A stretch of DNA of 64,000 nucleotides, taken from NCBI GenBank assembly GCA_019925795.1, contig CM034309.1, positions 19,524,729 through 19,588,728 of the forward strand, in the 5' to 3' direction. Positions 1 to 10,744 of the stretch are shown here, one piece after another. The notes below the pieces were generated by a model. The model searched no databases. It was not told the DNA's origin and saw only the letters and a program-made list of their open reading frames with translations. This stretch comes from Dendrobium chrysotoxum. Its lineage: Eukaryota > Streptophyta > Magnoliopsida > Asparagales > Orchidaceae. The stretch's first letter is position 1. Every line of letters begins with the position of its first letter. Both the position numbers and the translations under genes were made by a program.

Positions 1-356
1 AACTCAGTTGCACTTTCCACTACTGAAGCTGAGTACATTACCTTGGAAAGTGTGTGGCCTAAGTTCTTTAGTTGAAGCAACAAATCTTGGATTTAGGATT
101 ACCTGTGGGCACAATTTCTGTTATATGTGATAATACTAGTGTCATCTATATTTTTAAGAATCAAATCTAACATTCTAGAACCAAACACATTGATATAAGA
201 CATCACTTCATTAGGGACCATGTTATAAAAGGGGACATTAAGTTACATCATGTAGCAATTGAAAATCAGCTGGCTGACATATTTACTAAACCACTGGCCT
301 TTGACTCATTCAGCATTTTGAGGACCAGATTAGGTGTGATTGACATAAATGCTTGA
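1..356 (+). pseudogene. RNase H tail of copia element A pol
   Basis: This is the C-terminal end of a Ty1/copia polyprotein whose 5' part lies outside the window. The start reads as the RNase H segment with LSTTEAEY. After frame changes it continues through a DNTSVIYI-like stretch, the HIDIRHHFIRDHV block and LADIFTKPLAF, ending in VIDINA and a TGA at 354-356. The same ending is seen in elements B (24424-24426), C (37122-37124) and E (44281, minus strand), so the end point is secure. RNase H removes the RNA strand during reverse transcription. Several frameshifts and stops (for example in the first 120 bases and near 167) make this a dead copy. The element continues downstream to the LTR at 3666-5310. 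Confidence 0.9.
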
Positions 357-2271
357 TTCTGATGACTACTGATTTTTGATTTGTCTGTTTCTCATTCTAT
401 TTCTGTTAGTTAGTTGTTTGATTTGATTATCTATTTTCTGTTATTTTTATTTTTCTGCTGATTTCTATTTTAGCCTTCTTGTTAGTTTGATTTGAGTATT
501 TATTTTAATGCAATTTTCTACTTATTTTTACTTACTATTTTATGCTTTTCAAAATCCGATCACTGCTCCCTACTGCTGATAAACTGGATTTGTGACTGAA
601 AATTTTGCCTTGGTTTTTGTTTGGAAGCTTGTAAGTAGTGATTGATTCCACTGGATCTGTTAAAGGGAAGAAACATTGATGATTGTTTCTCTTCCTTTAA
701 CTCCTTTAATGGTGTATTATTTCTTTTGGATAAAAATCTTCTTCAAAATTAAAAAATTGGTTTTTAAAATAGAGATCTATTTTATCTTCCTACAGTAATC
801 TACCTCATATGAATAGTATTTTCAAAGTTTTGTGTCATTATTATGATTTTCTGAACCAAGTGATTGCACTTATCATACGATGTATGATTTTTATTTTGTG
901 AATTACTCTTCCTTATTGTAGAGAGTGAGCTTTGTCGTCTCTTATGTCTGGAAAGTAATTTTACAGCTGAGATTCTTTAACGATTTTAAGAGAGAGAAAG
1001 CCTACAAAAGATGCACAAAGAGTGCCAAAATGAAAAGAGGTACAAAATAAGCCCAAACTGAAAAGATGCGCAATGTCGCCAAAAATTTGAAAGAATATAT
1101 AAAGTGTATCAAAAATCAAAAAATGCGCAAAGCGCCAAATAAATTAAAAAAGGGGCATAAAATTAGCCCACAAAAAATAGGCTTTCTTCCCTTTCAGATC
1201 TTTAAATCTTAGAAAAATCCATGCACCACTTAATATTTTCAAAAGCTTGCGACGAAAATCATGATTTCTTACTTTGTAATACTATTATATCAGATATTTT
1301 TCTAGAATGAGGCTTGAAAGGATATCTTTTCGAATCTAATTTCTTTTCTTCTAAATTGGATTTTTGTTTTGAAAGGAATTTTCACCTATAAGGTGTCCGA
1401 GGTGGGAGTTACGAAAGTTGATTTTCCAACTTTTTTGGATTTCAGTGTTGTCGATCGTCTTCTTATTAGTTTTTGGATTCAAAATCAAGGGAAAATTCTG
1501 ATTTACTAGAGCAGATCGATTAAAAAAAATTATTATTTTTGTGTGTTTTTTATGTTTTTGGTTTTGGGTTTTATTTACTCTACTTTTATTTTTTATTTTA
1601 TTGTATATGTTTTTGGGATCTTTGATCTTTCATCTCCATCCTCCATCTTTTTTACTGTTTCTTCACATCATCCTGAATGATCCCAAAATAGTCCTGGACG
1701 ATCATCTTCATCCTGGATGATCCATACATCGTCCTGGATGATCCATTCAAATCGTCCCCACTCTGATCAAACGGCTGAGTTCCATCAATTATTGGTGATC
1801 GTCCTGGACGATCCTTACATTGTCCTGGACGATATGATCCATATTTCATGATCCTGATCAAACGGCTGAGAATGCACAAATTATTGTTCATCATCCTGGA
1901 TGATTCACCTCATTATACAAGATGATCCACGTGTCAGCAGTTGGACGATTCAAATTCGGCCCGTCCTATGCATTTATTACATATCGTCCCGGACGATCCA
2001 CCTCATCATCCTGGATGATACTTTTCATCAACGGTCATCCAGCTTGACTCCTCAGGATGATCACCTATCTCTAATCATCCTGGATGATCTCTGATCGTCC
2101 TGGATGATCCGACCATCTTTTTGACCAATCGTTCTAGCCGTCATAATTACTCATATCGTCTAGGACGATCCTGCAATCGTACGGGACGATCTGATCGATT
2201 TCTATTTAAACAGCCATTTTCTTTAATTTTCTTCACACCTCTCCTTCCATACTTCCTCTCTTGTGATTCTA
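357..2271 (+). other. Element A spacer between pol and ORF3
   Basis: Non-coding internal DNA of element A. The first 1.2 kb is T-rich and aligns by eye with the spacer of element B (24427-25640), sharing the 'agagatctattctatcttcctatagtaatctatctcatatga'-type segment in diverged form and a run of degenerate 'gcgcaaagtgccaaa' words near 1010-1160. The last 600 bases carry the palindrome array, annotated separately. No ORF with recognisable content was seen. Confidence 0.7.
1664..2200. repeat. Palindrome array before ORF3 (CGTCC subtype)
   Basis: At least ten copies of a 15-bp palindrome and its variants, irregularly spaced. Perfect copies: ATCGTCCTGGACGAT at 1798-1812 and ATCGTCCCGGACGAT at 1983-1997. 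Variants include ATCATCCTGGATGAT forms (near 1710, 2007, 2078) and single-mismatch forms at 2155-2169 and 2176-2190. The arms are 7 bp around a single central base. The same words fill the LTR of this element. The array lies immediately upstream of the ORF3 start (2272), so it may act as a promoter or protein-binding region for ORF3, but that is inference. Confidence 0.9.
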
Positions 2272-3383
2272 ATGGCTGGTGAGAAGAGATCTAGGCATCA
2301 GGTGCGAGCTCCTCACGAGAAATGTCGATCCCCGCTTCGCTGACGCAACCGATCGGGCTTCCTTCCAATGCTACCGCGAGGTTCAACCCCCGTACCCTTA
2401 CCTACCCAGTCCTTGATCTATTTATCCATACCTCCCTGACCTTCATTCTCACTTTGGCATTTCCTTTTAGTTCTGAGCTCCTTAGGGTCTTCTTCGTAAA
2501 TCTACGCATTGCTGCTGACTACTCCGCTCTTCACTCCTTCATTAATCAGTGTCCTGTAGAACTCACCACCCAGGACTTTCACCATATCCTTTAACTCTCT
2601 ATCACTGGTGATAAGATCCACACCCTCATTACTGATCCAGATTATGATTGGAGTGTCGTCAATCATTTCCTTCGAAACATAAATGTCAACTACCACGATA
2701 ATGCTAGCTCCTCCCTCCTTAAGGATGCCCGCACTATCCAACATGTCCTTGGCTGTTCAGTCATCCCCAAGGTTCGGGACCGCATCCACATCACACCCTT
2801 ACTTTTCATTACCACCTACTATATCATGGCCCACCATGATTTCAATGCTACTGACCTTCTCTTTCGATACATCGAGCACCTTACTAGCATTAGGGATCTG
2901 GGTCATAGACGACGCCTAAATCTAGCTCTAAGCCACATCATTGCATATGCTTTGGAGACCAAATATAATCTATAATATCCAGTCTCTGCCAATGTCCCTC
3001 CTTCCTTCTTCATAAATAACTCCTTCCATGTCCTCCACAGCACCCAACTTCATCCGGAGCCCGCAACGGATGTTAAGGAGGAAGCGGAAGAAGATATTCC
3101 TGTTCTTGCTACACCTGATGCCCCTGCTCCCCTTTGCATTGCATCTCCCTTTGATTATCTAGTGTAGCGGTTCGATCAGTGGGAGGCACGGTTTTATTCT
3201 TATGTGGCTGCCTAGGAGGAGCAGCATACTGCGAATCTACAGTGCTTCAATGACTATGCTGCTCAACAGCAACAGCAGCACGACCAGGACATGGCCTGGT
3301 TTGGAGCCCACTTCGTCGCCATTCACAACTACTTTCAACCACCACCTCCTCCTCCTTCTGATCAGAATCCGCCTCTATTTTAG
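2272..3383 (+). pseudogene. ORF3 (extra ORF downstream of pol) of element A, degraded
   Basis: An extra ORF sits between pol and the 3' LTR, where Sireviruses often carry an 'env-like' gene. The start ATG at 2272 (MAGEKRSR) matches the ORF3 start in B (26141, MAGDK) and is close to that in E (43582, MTGGRKRG). Conserved pieces, read across frameshifts: TLAFPFSSELL near 2450; SALHSFINQCPVELTTQDF at about 2525-2580; a DASSSLLKDARTIQHVL-like block near 2700; and a C-terminal tail with a run of Gln (about 3265-3285) and of Pro (about 3340-3355), ending at 3381-3383. I see no signal peptide or clear membrane segment, so envelope function is not supported. The first half resembles the plant 'putative plant transposon protein' type of domain, but that is a weak impression. 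Frameshifts and stops make it inactive. Confidence 0.75.
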
Positions 3384-3448
3384 ATTTGTGTTTTGTGCTA
3401 TTTTCTGTTTGTATTGATGTGTCTATTCCTCCTCCTTTTTGTGATGTC

Positions 3449-3665
3449 AAAAGGGGAAGTTAGTTGAGTGACTAGTAGTTTTTGTTTTATGTATTGATCT
3501 TATTTTTGTGTTATTTATTTTATTTGTAGTTATTTTCCTGTACTGTTCTAGTTGTTCAGTGAAATTTGAAAAGATATTTATTTTTTGTATGTGCGCTGGT
3601 TAACTCCTGGTTATTTTATTTTAAACTACTGCATTAATGTTTGCCATCATAAAAAAGGGGGAGAT
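3449..3665 (+). other. Polypurine tracts of element A
   Basis: The main polypurine tract AAAAAAGGGGGAG (about 3651-3663) ends three bases before the LTR and primes plus-strand DNA synthesis. A second, AAAAGGGGAA, lies at 3449-3458. Multiple polypurine tracts between the last ORF and the 3' LTR are a described Sirevirus trait. Element B shows the same arrangement with three tracts. Confidence 0.8.
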
Positions 3666-3934
3666 TGTTGCAAATCTGGTTTCAAAAAGTATAGTTTTGA
3701 TGATGACAAATATATTTGTATTCTGTTTTGCTTGGCTAACCCATCTCAGGTACAAAGGATCAAAAGTAACTCAAGCCAACTCAAGATCGGGTCTAAGTGT
3801 CTAAATGTAATATTTTCCTTTCCTTGAGTCAAATATAATGTAACTGATCTCCTAGCTAAAGTAACCTTGCACACACACACTCAGGGGGAGAGTTTAGTGA
3901 ATTAGAGTTTCTGTTCAATTTTTATTCTGATCAT

Positions 3935-4545
3935 CCTGGAACTGGACTAAGCATATCATCCTGGATGATCCATTGATCGTATGGGATGATAGGTTAAAAT
4001 CAAAAATTCTCAGTCGCCAGATCAAGTTAGGCAAGTTTTATTTTTCGAGATTTGATCTGATCGTCTCGGACGATACGTGTATCATCCTAGACAATCCATT
4101 ACAATTATGTCTAAATTAGTCTAGTGATTAAGGAAAGTAATTAAGGTCTGATTGATTCGATCATATCGTCCTGGACGATCGCAGGATCGTACGGGATGAT
4201 GTGTTAAAAATCCTGACCGTCCAGCATGTTTCACCTGTACGTCCAGAGCGGTGCTTAGGATGATTTCGACACTTTTTGAACTAATCATACAAGATGATAT
4301 CAATATCATCCTGGACGATCAAGTCATTTTTAGGTCGGCCAGCACAAGTTCCTCTAGACGACCAGAGCAGTCTTCAGGATGAAATTTTTTAATTTACACT
4401 AATCATCCCGGACGATCACAGAATCGTATGGGATGATCTGAATAACTTTTACCACTAATCATCCAGAAGAGCCAGATCGTCCAGGCTGAAATAGGTGATT
4501 TTGAACTGATCATACAGGATGATCAAGCGATCATCCTGGATGATA
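3935..4545. repeat. Palindrome array in LTR A (CGTCC subtype)
   Basis: About fifteen palindromic or half-degenerate copies. Perfect ones: ATCGTCCTGGACGAT at 4165-4179 and ATCATCCTGGATGAT at 4530-4544. Others are mixed forms such as ATCATCCTGGACGAT (near 4306) and ATCGTACGGGATGAT (near 4186). They occupy the U3 part of the LTR upstream of the TATA box. CpG-containing copies appear to decay to TpG/CpA forms, as expected from methylated cytosine loss. Palindromes in U3 are known for Sirevirus LTRs; this core sequence I do not recognise. Confidence 0.9.
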
Positions 4546-4587
4546 TTGGCTGACCAGTTGAGATTTAGGGCAAATTTTGAGCCCTCC

Positions 4588-4595
4588 TATAAAAG
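4588..4595 (+). promoter_or_regulatory. TATA box of LTR A
   Basis: TATAAAAG in the context CTCCTATAAAAGATCTTT, directly after the palindrome array and before the GA-rich leader. The equivalent place is TATTTAAG in B (18860-18867) and TATAAAAG on the minus strand in L (63192-63199), so the position is conserved. It would set the transcript start about 30 bases downstream. Confidence 0.75.
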
Positions 4596-4810
4596 ATCTT
4601 TTTCTTCCAACAAGAAAAATCTTTTGCCACTTTCCTTTATAGAGAAACCTTAGAGAGAGAGAGTTTAGGAGAGAGAGAGGATCTTTTGAGGGGGAGTTTG
4701 TGAGGGATTCACAAAGGTTACTCCAAGCAAGGATCAGAGTCATCTTCTCCGTTCGTCGTCTCTCATCCTGTCGGTGTTTTCTGTGGGAGGATCGTTAACA
4801 AGAAGATCCG

Positions 4811-4953
4811 GGTTCTCTGCCCGCTTTTGGAGGAAGCGAAAGGAGTTCAGGTTCTCTGCCTGCTTCAGGAGGAAGCGAAAGGAGTCCGGGTTCTCTGCCC
4901 GCTTCAGGAGGAAGCTAAAGGAGTTCAGGTTCTCTGCCTCACCGGGTCAGTGG
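4811..4953 (+). repeat. 39-bp tandem repeat with AGGAG-loop hairpins, LTR A
   Basis: Three full 39-bp units start at 4811, 4850 and 4889, with a partial fourth at 4928; each begins GGTTCTCTGCC. Each unit contains a stem-loop: 4822-4838 (CGCTTT/GAAGCG, loop TGGAG), 4861-4877 (TGCTTC/GAAGCG, loop AGGAG) and 4900-4916 (CGCTTC/GAAGCT, loop AGGAG, one end mismatch). The repeat lies about 220 bases after the TATA box, so it is in the transcribed leader (R/U5). Its multiple-of-three length leaves chance open frames, which I do not treat as genes. Confidence 0.85.
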
Positions 4954-5310
4954 AAAGGAGTTTTGTACAGGCTTCTCCTCCTTGCTGTGGGAGCAGAAGG
5001 AGTGTCACTTTTGTGTTAGTGCAATACCCAGAGGGGAGGCTCCGGGGAGTGGACGTAGGTCAAGTTGACTGAACTACTATAAAATCTTGTGTGTTCTTTC
5101 TGATTATTTTCTGCACTTTATTTTTTTGTTATTATCTGCTTGGGTGAAATCTGTGGTTAATCTTTTCATTTCTGTGTTTACTTGTTTTCGCTATAAATTA
5201 TCGAAAAGATTTTTCTTGTGCTCATGAATTTTTTAAATAACCAATTCACCCCCCTCTTGGTTATCCTCGGGACTAGTTCATCAGGTCTTAACATCCCTAT
5301 CAAACTTTCA

Positions 5311-8300
5311 GACACCTAGCATTTCAGATTTTCTTGTCTTTAGGTTTAAGGGTTTTATGCTAATCAATGGTAAATCTCCTCTTGGAAAGTTTGATTCTAA
5401 GTTAGATGAATGAGACTTCTAAGGTTATTCCTCAGTAGGTAATGTGGACAAAATTAACTCAATGTAATGTAGTGACCACTGGTTTCACTTTTAAATACAT
5501 CAATTAGTTTCTTTTATTCAAATATGCATAGTTTAACATTATACCATCCCGAGAGGTAGGCTAATGTTCTACTATGAAAGAAACTAAGATTTATTTTTCT
5601 AATCAGATACATCATAGCGAATATACAATCCATTAGGAAGGATGAAAAAGCATATTATTCTATCATCCTAATTAGAGAAAAAATTATAAAATTTATTTCC
5701 ATAATTAAATATAGAAGACATTCAATTCACCATAAAGGCAAATAAAATGTACATCTATCTTTTGTTTATGAAATTAAATTTAGGATGTAAATGCAAGCGG
5801 TCTGCATTCACAGATTTTTTCCCTACCTCAGAAAGAAACTAAGATTGAGTTTATTTTATTCTAGGATCTAGATTCCCTATAGGGGCAAGCCCCAATAGTT
5901 AATTACATCTTCTAAGAGATTACTCTCGATTAAATTGAAAATTAAATAAATTTAAAATTCATGTAAATTTAAGAAAATGTTTGGGTTATCTAGATTTTAA
6001 CACACGGGCTTTAGATTATAAATTATGGAAATAAATTTGGGAATTTTTAGATTTAAATATGATAAAAAAAGATATTCAAAAAGAGTGGTATATATAATCT
6101 AAACTTATCACTTGCCTATAGTGAGTTGCCAGCTAACAATCCTAAACTTAATAATCACCGTATGTATGCAAGATTTGGTAAGCTCTATCCTAGGAGTCAA
6201 GGAATTGTTATTAAGAAATTTTGAATCAAATGCTATACAACATGCTTAAAAAAAAATAAAAATACTTATATGATACAAATGATGCATAAACAATAATATA
6301 TAAAAGAACTCATTTTATTAATTTATAAATTTATAAAGTATAACCTAGGGTTTGTAAGAAAGTAATGATGATTAGGCCCCTGTTTGAGTTGAAAAAGTTG
6401 AGTTTTAAAAAGTCTAATTTTCTTTAGGATAATTTAATTTCTGAAATTTTAGTTTGAAATTGAACATGTCATTATAAATGATATATAGCATCGGGAGGTG
6501 AAAATATCATTCCCAAATGGGTTCAGATTACAAAACTTTGAAAGCATCCTAATTATCATAGTCAAACTCAAGGAAGGACAAAATATGATCTTGGAGGTTC
6601 AAAATTAATGATGTTTGATCTTATGTTTGACTATAATAATCTGGATATGGGATCATTAACTTCATAATTAAAGTCATTATAATAGAACGATATATCTTTT
6701 CGAGGAAAGAATATATTACTTAATATCAATCATTTGAATATGATGATAATGATCGTTGATTTGATTTTCTCAAAGATGATTAATCAAATTTTGAAAACTT
6801 GATTTTGAAATTGATCTGGGTTCTAAATCTCCTACAAGTGCAAGCTCTCATAGTTAATTACATCATAGGAAAATTGGAGTCTCCTATGAATACTCTCGAT
6901 TAAAATAATGATAAAATTTTTATTTAGAATTTTTAAGGATTGACATCAAAGGAGTGAGGCTTAAATTTTAACTAGGAATGGATCAAAATTGAACACTTAT
7001 TTCTAGAGGTTAAACAAAGAGAGATAGGAGGAATTTTAGAATTTTGAAATGCCCCAATCTATCCTATGTGTTGGGCTTTCAATTTTTATTTGAAGAGATT
7101 TAATTTGAGTTGTCAATTTTATTAAAAAGTTAGGATTAGATTTCTAGAAGGGTGGCGACTTATGATTTTGAGTCTGCCCCGGATCGTAAGTCTATTTTGG
7201 GCATTGAATGATGGTGGCCCAAACCTATCTAATGCAATGCAAATCTAGACTTACCCCGACCTAAATTAGGGAGCCAACTAACTACCTAGGCACTTTAAAA
7301 CCATGTATCCGGTCTTTAATGAAATAGTAGTAAGGATGTTGTTTAATTAAGTTTGAGAAAATAAGGCCGACATCTAGAGCAGATCCAAATTAACCCCTTA
7401 ACACATGTATGATATTTTTATGCTAAATTATAGATTTTAATTTGGTTAAGTAATTATGAATCAATTAAGTTTAAAATTTTACACTACATTGAATCCATTT
7501 GTGGCGTTGTCACAGTGGGCTCGAGGAACCAGGAGATAAGACACTTAGCCCTGCATCTCAAGCTAGTCAATCCTAAAAACTTTATCTTTGGAGTGCTTAT
7601 CATGTATTAGAGGGTTGGTTGATTGATTTTATTAATCAAGTTAGAGTTTTCTGGATTTTTGATTGATTATTGAATTTTTGAAATTATTTGAATTATTTAA
7701 ATGCATTAATTAAAGGGGTAAATATTTGCCTTTTTGATTAAGGTTGATTACTGGAGTTTTAATATTTTTATTAAATATTAGACTTTAAGATGAGTAATTA
7801 GACATAAAGTTTTTTGGATTTAAAATTTTCTACATTTAGTTATGAATATTTTAAGTTTGAGTTAAAATTTGACTTAAGGTTAACCAAAAAATTGACTTTT
7901 TGATTTTGAATTATTTCTAGTGGTTTGATATTTTTAATAAATATTAGACCCTAAATAGAGTTTAAGCCTTTGAGTTTGCTTAATTTGGAATTTTATAATA
8001 TTAATTATGATTTTTAAAAGTTTTGATATTTATTTGATTTAATTAAAGAGCTTTTAATGATTTGAATCCAAATTGATTCCAAACTTCTTGAAATCACTCC
8101 AAAAGGCCAGTAATAACCTAAGGGAGTGTTTAAAAGTTTTTGAGAATTTTTTAGAAATTTTAATTATTTTTAATTAATTAAATTAATTAAATATTATTTT
8201 TTATTTAAAATTAAATTAAACTTAAATTGAAATCTAGTCAAGGGAATTCTAATTTTTCTTGGTTAAGGATTTAATTCTAGTCAATTTGATATGTTATTTG

Positions 8301-9919
8301 AAATTTTTAGAGTTAAATTGGATTTAATAGAAAACTTTAAAGTTTTTGGGCTTAGTTAAAGGGTTAATTTTGACTTGATTAATTTTCTGACCTAATTGGC
8401 TAAATTACACATACCAAAGAAAAATGCATGTCTAATTCTATATGGTGTGTGAGTTATAAATTTTCAAAATTTTGGGTCAAAATCTGACCCAAAACTTTAA
8501 AAATTCCATTCACCATAATTTAGCCGTTAAATATAGCTGAAACTTTTATGGCATATGGTTATCTTACCTAAATTTATCCTGTCAAAATTTGAGCTAAATC
8601 ATATCAGAGGATTTAGAGTTATCAAAGAAATTTAATTTTTATTAAAACCTTAATAACTATTTATATAGTGATTCAAATTAGTTAAATTAAATTTTAAAAT
8701 AAACTTAGGGTCGAGACAGTTCCAACGAGCCGAAGAACATCAAATTTGGACAAAAAATATATCTTAGGTGAATTATTGAAGTTCTAGGCATTAAAAATAA
8801 AATTTTAATTCATTTTTTTTAAAAAATAATGGTGGCACACATGGCACATTAGTGGATGGACATGTGGTATACACATGGTGACTCGACGGCATACACGCAC
8901 ATTATGGTTTGTCCACTTGCCACGTTAGAGCGCGATCTAGGCTATCAGATTCGTGCGGATCAGATGAATGGCCAAGAACACGCCACATCATCCAATTCTA
9001 ATCAAACATAGAATTCGGTCAGATGGCTAATTAATCGAACATGATTTATACCATCCAATCGAAATACACGTAAGATTAGACGGTCCATATCATGTGTTTT
9101 ATGTAGTTCAAAAATGAACTAAAACTTAAAATGCCCATAACTTTCAATATAACCATCCAAATGTTAAGAAATTTGAAAAGTAGTATCTAGATATCCTAAT
9201 CTTTTAATCCATGGAGTTCCAAGGCTCAATGCATTGGGATTTGGAAGAAATCAAGGTTTGATTATTATTAAATTAAAATGATGATAACTTTCTAACCTGG
9301 GGATAGATTTTGATGATCTTAGGTTTGTTGGAAAGCCAGAGAGATCCTCTTCAACTTCCTAGAAGGCCTCAAAGTTAGATTCTAGCTAGATGGAAAGATA
9401 TTTTTGGATCTCTTATTTCTCTCTCTAACCTCTCTCTCTTCATCAAAACATAGTTTGGAGGCTAGATTTTGGTGGAGAAAAGCTTGGGAAGGGCTAGAGG
9501 AGCTTTTGGACATTTTTTTTCAGAGAGGAGGCTATTGGAGAAGATGGTTTGAGTGAATGAGCCATCAGGTCAAGCTTCCAACACCCCCCCCCCCCCCTTA
9601 AGCCATATTTTTTTAATGGATGGCTTAGATCCATTTGGGGGAGGCTTGGATTGAAGCCAAGTGTCTTCCAAGCCTCCCCCAAGACTATTAGAAGCCAGGG
9701 GGAAGGACAAGTGGAAGGACAATGATCTAGAAAGTTTTCCTTGTCCTTACTTGCACATGGGATCATTAGGCTTGAGTTTAGGATTAACGTAATACTTAAA
9801 ATTGGTTTAGGAGCTACTTAAGAAGCTTCTAGAGAAGCTTTAAATTGCTAGAGTTGATTTGTTTAGAGGAGGAATAAAATATTTAAGTGATTTGAGAATT
9901 TGAACTTTCTTTGACCCTT
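5311..9919. other. Non-coding repeat DNA, no gene seen
   Basis: AT-rich DNA without credible ORFs. Two segments (about 5865-5935 and 6825-6905) are diverged copies of one another, with CAAGC...ATAGTTAATTACATC and ACTCTCGATTAAA. Their reverse complement resembles segments near the ends of the two N-family repeats (31085-31140 and 54890-54960). Around 7145-7190 is a GGTGGCGACT word of the kind found near LTR ends of Tat/Ogre-type gypsy elements, a weak hint only. The last 220 bases resemble 17340-17582 in word order, so this is one of two diverged copies of a long repeat. Confidence 0.5.
9584..9597. repeat. C14 homopolymer
   Basis: Fourteen consecutive C bases in otherwise AT-rich DNA. It is a likely place for length errors in assembly. 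Confidence 0.95.
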
Positions 9920-10696
9920 TGTTTGAAAGTACGAGATGCGCCAAGAGGGGGGGTGAATTGGTATTTTAAAAATTTAACCCTACACAAGAGTTCTAATTTT
10001 TTTGTATTTTCAAAACATAATTTAACGACTAATGTGCGGAAGCAAATACAACGTTCACAATGATGAAATTGATAGTTCAATTTTAGATTTTACACCGCAA
10101 TATTTAAATATTGATTTTTCACCAAGCAATTAAAACGCACAAATTTAAAGCATGAAAAGTAAAGTACGGTAAACAGGAAAAAATACACCAGATATTTTTA
10201 TAGTGGTTTGGTCACTTGACCTACGTCCACTCCCGGGAGTCCTCTACTCTGGGATTTGCACTAGTAAAAGTTGACTCTCCTTTTGCCCCCACAGCAAGGC
10301 GGAGAAGCCTTTACAATACTCACTTTCACCTCCCTCGGTGCGGCGGAATACCAAACGCTATGTCACCCTCCTGGTGACGGCAGCGGACCTTCTCCTTTTT
10401 CTCCCTCCTGGAGATGGCATAGTACCTTGGCGATGTTGATCTTGAAGTGACTCTTCCCTCGAGAACTTTCTTGAAGCTTCCAAAGCCACAAGAGGAGCAA
10501 AGCATGCAGCTAGCTTGGAGCCACTGTGTGATCCCCTCACACTACTTCTCCCTCACGCTCAAGCTCACCTTCACCTTCCTCTCTCAAGCTCTAGATCTCT
10601 CCAAAAACTTCTCTCTACCGAATCCCCTTCTTTCTCCTCCAAGCCTCTCACAGCAAAAGGATTGATCAACAACTCCCTAAAGAAAATTTTAAGTTG

Positions 10697-10704
10697 TTTT
10701 TATA
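10697..10704 (-). promoter_or_regulatory. TATA box of solo LTR D
   Basis: TATAAAAA on the minus strand, placed between the palindrome array (about 10750-11575, upstream on this strand) and the leader region, the same order as in LTR A. Confidence 0.6.
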
Positions 10705-10744
10705 TCAGGCTTTAGAAAACCCTAAAAGTTTCAACTTTTGCGTT

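Larger units (their letters stand above)
3666..5310 (+). mobile_element. 3' LTR of copia element A
   Basis: About 1645 bp, starting TGTTGC right after the polypurine tract and ending GAACTTTCA-like (AAACTTTCA) with terminal TG...CA. The 3' boundary is fixed by comparison with B and J, where the same end is followed by the primer site. Order inside: conserved TTTTGATGATGACAAA start, palindrome array (about 3935-4545), TATA box (4588-4595), GA-rich leader, 39-bp hairpin repeats, and a terminal part with a GTGGACGTAGGTCAAG-type segment seen in every LTR of this group. The partner LTR is outside the window, so no target duplication can be checked. Same subgroup as LTRs J and L. Confidence 0.9.

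Noticed and set aside
1652..2094. Open frames upstream of ORF3 in element A
   Set aside because: They are made of palindrome words (repeated SSWMI/IIQDD) with no counterpart in B or E.
2272..3383. Calling ORF3 an envelope gene
   Set aside because: Position matches env-like genes of Sireviruses, but no signal peptide, membrane anchor or glycoprotein-like features are visible.
4811..4953. Possible CRISPR array (39-bp period)
   Set aside because: The units are contiguous tandem repeats without unique spacers, inside a plant LTR, with no cas genes.
4774..5072. Two overlapping open frames with repeated RRKRKE-like or GSEQV-like units in LTR A
   Set aside because: They arise from the 39-bp repeat, whose length is a multiple of three. 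Other LTRs do not keep the frames, while they keep the stem pairing.
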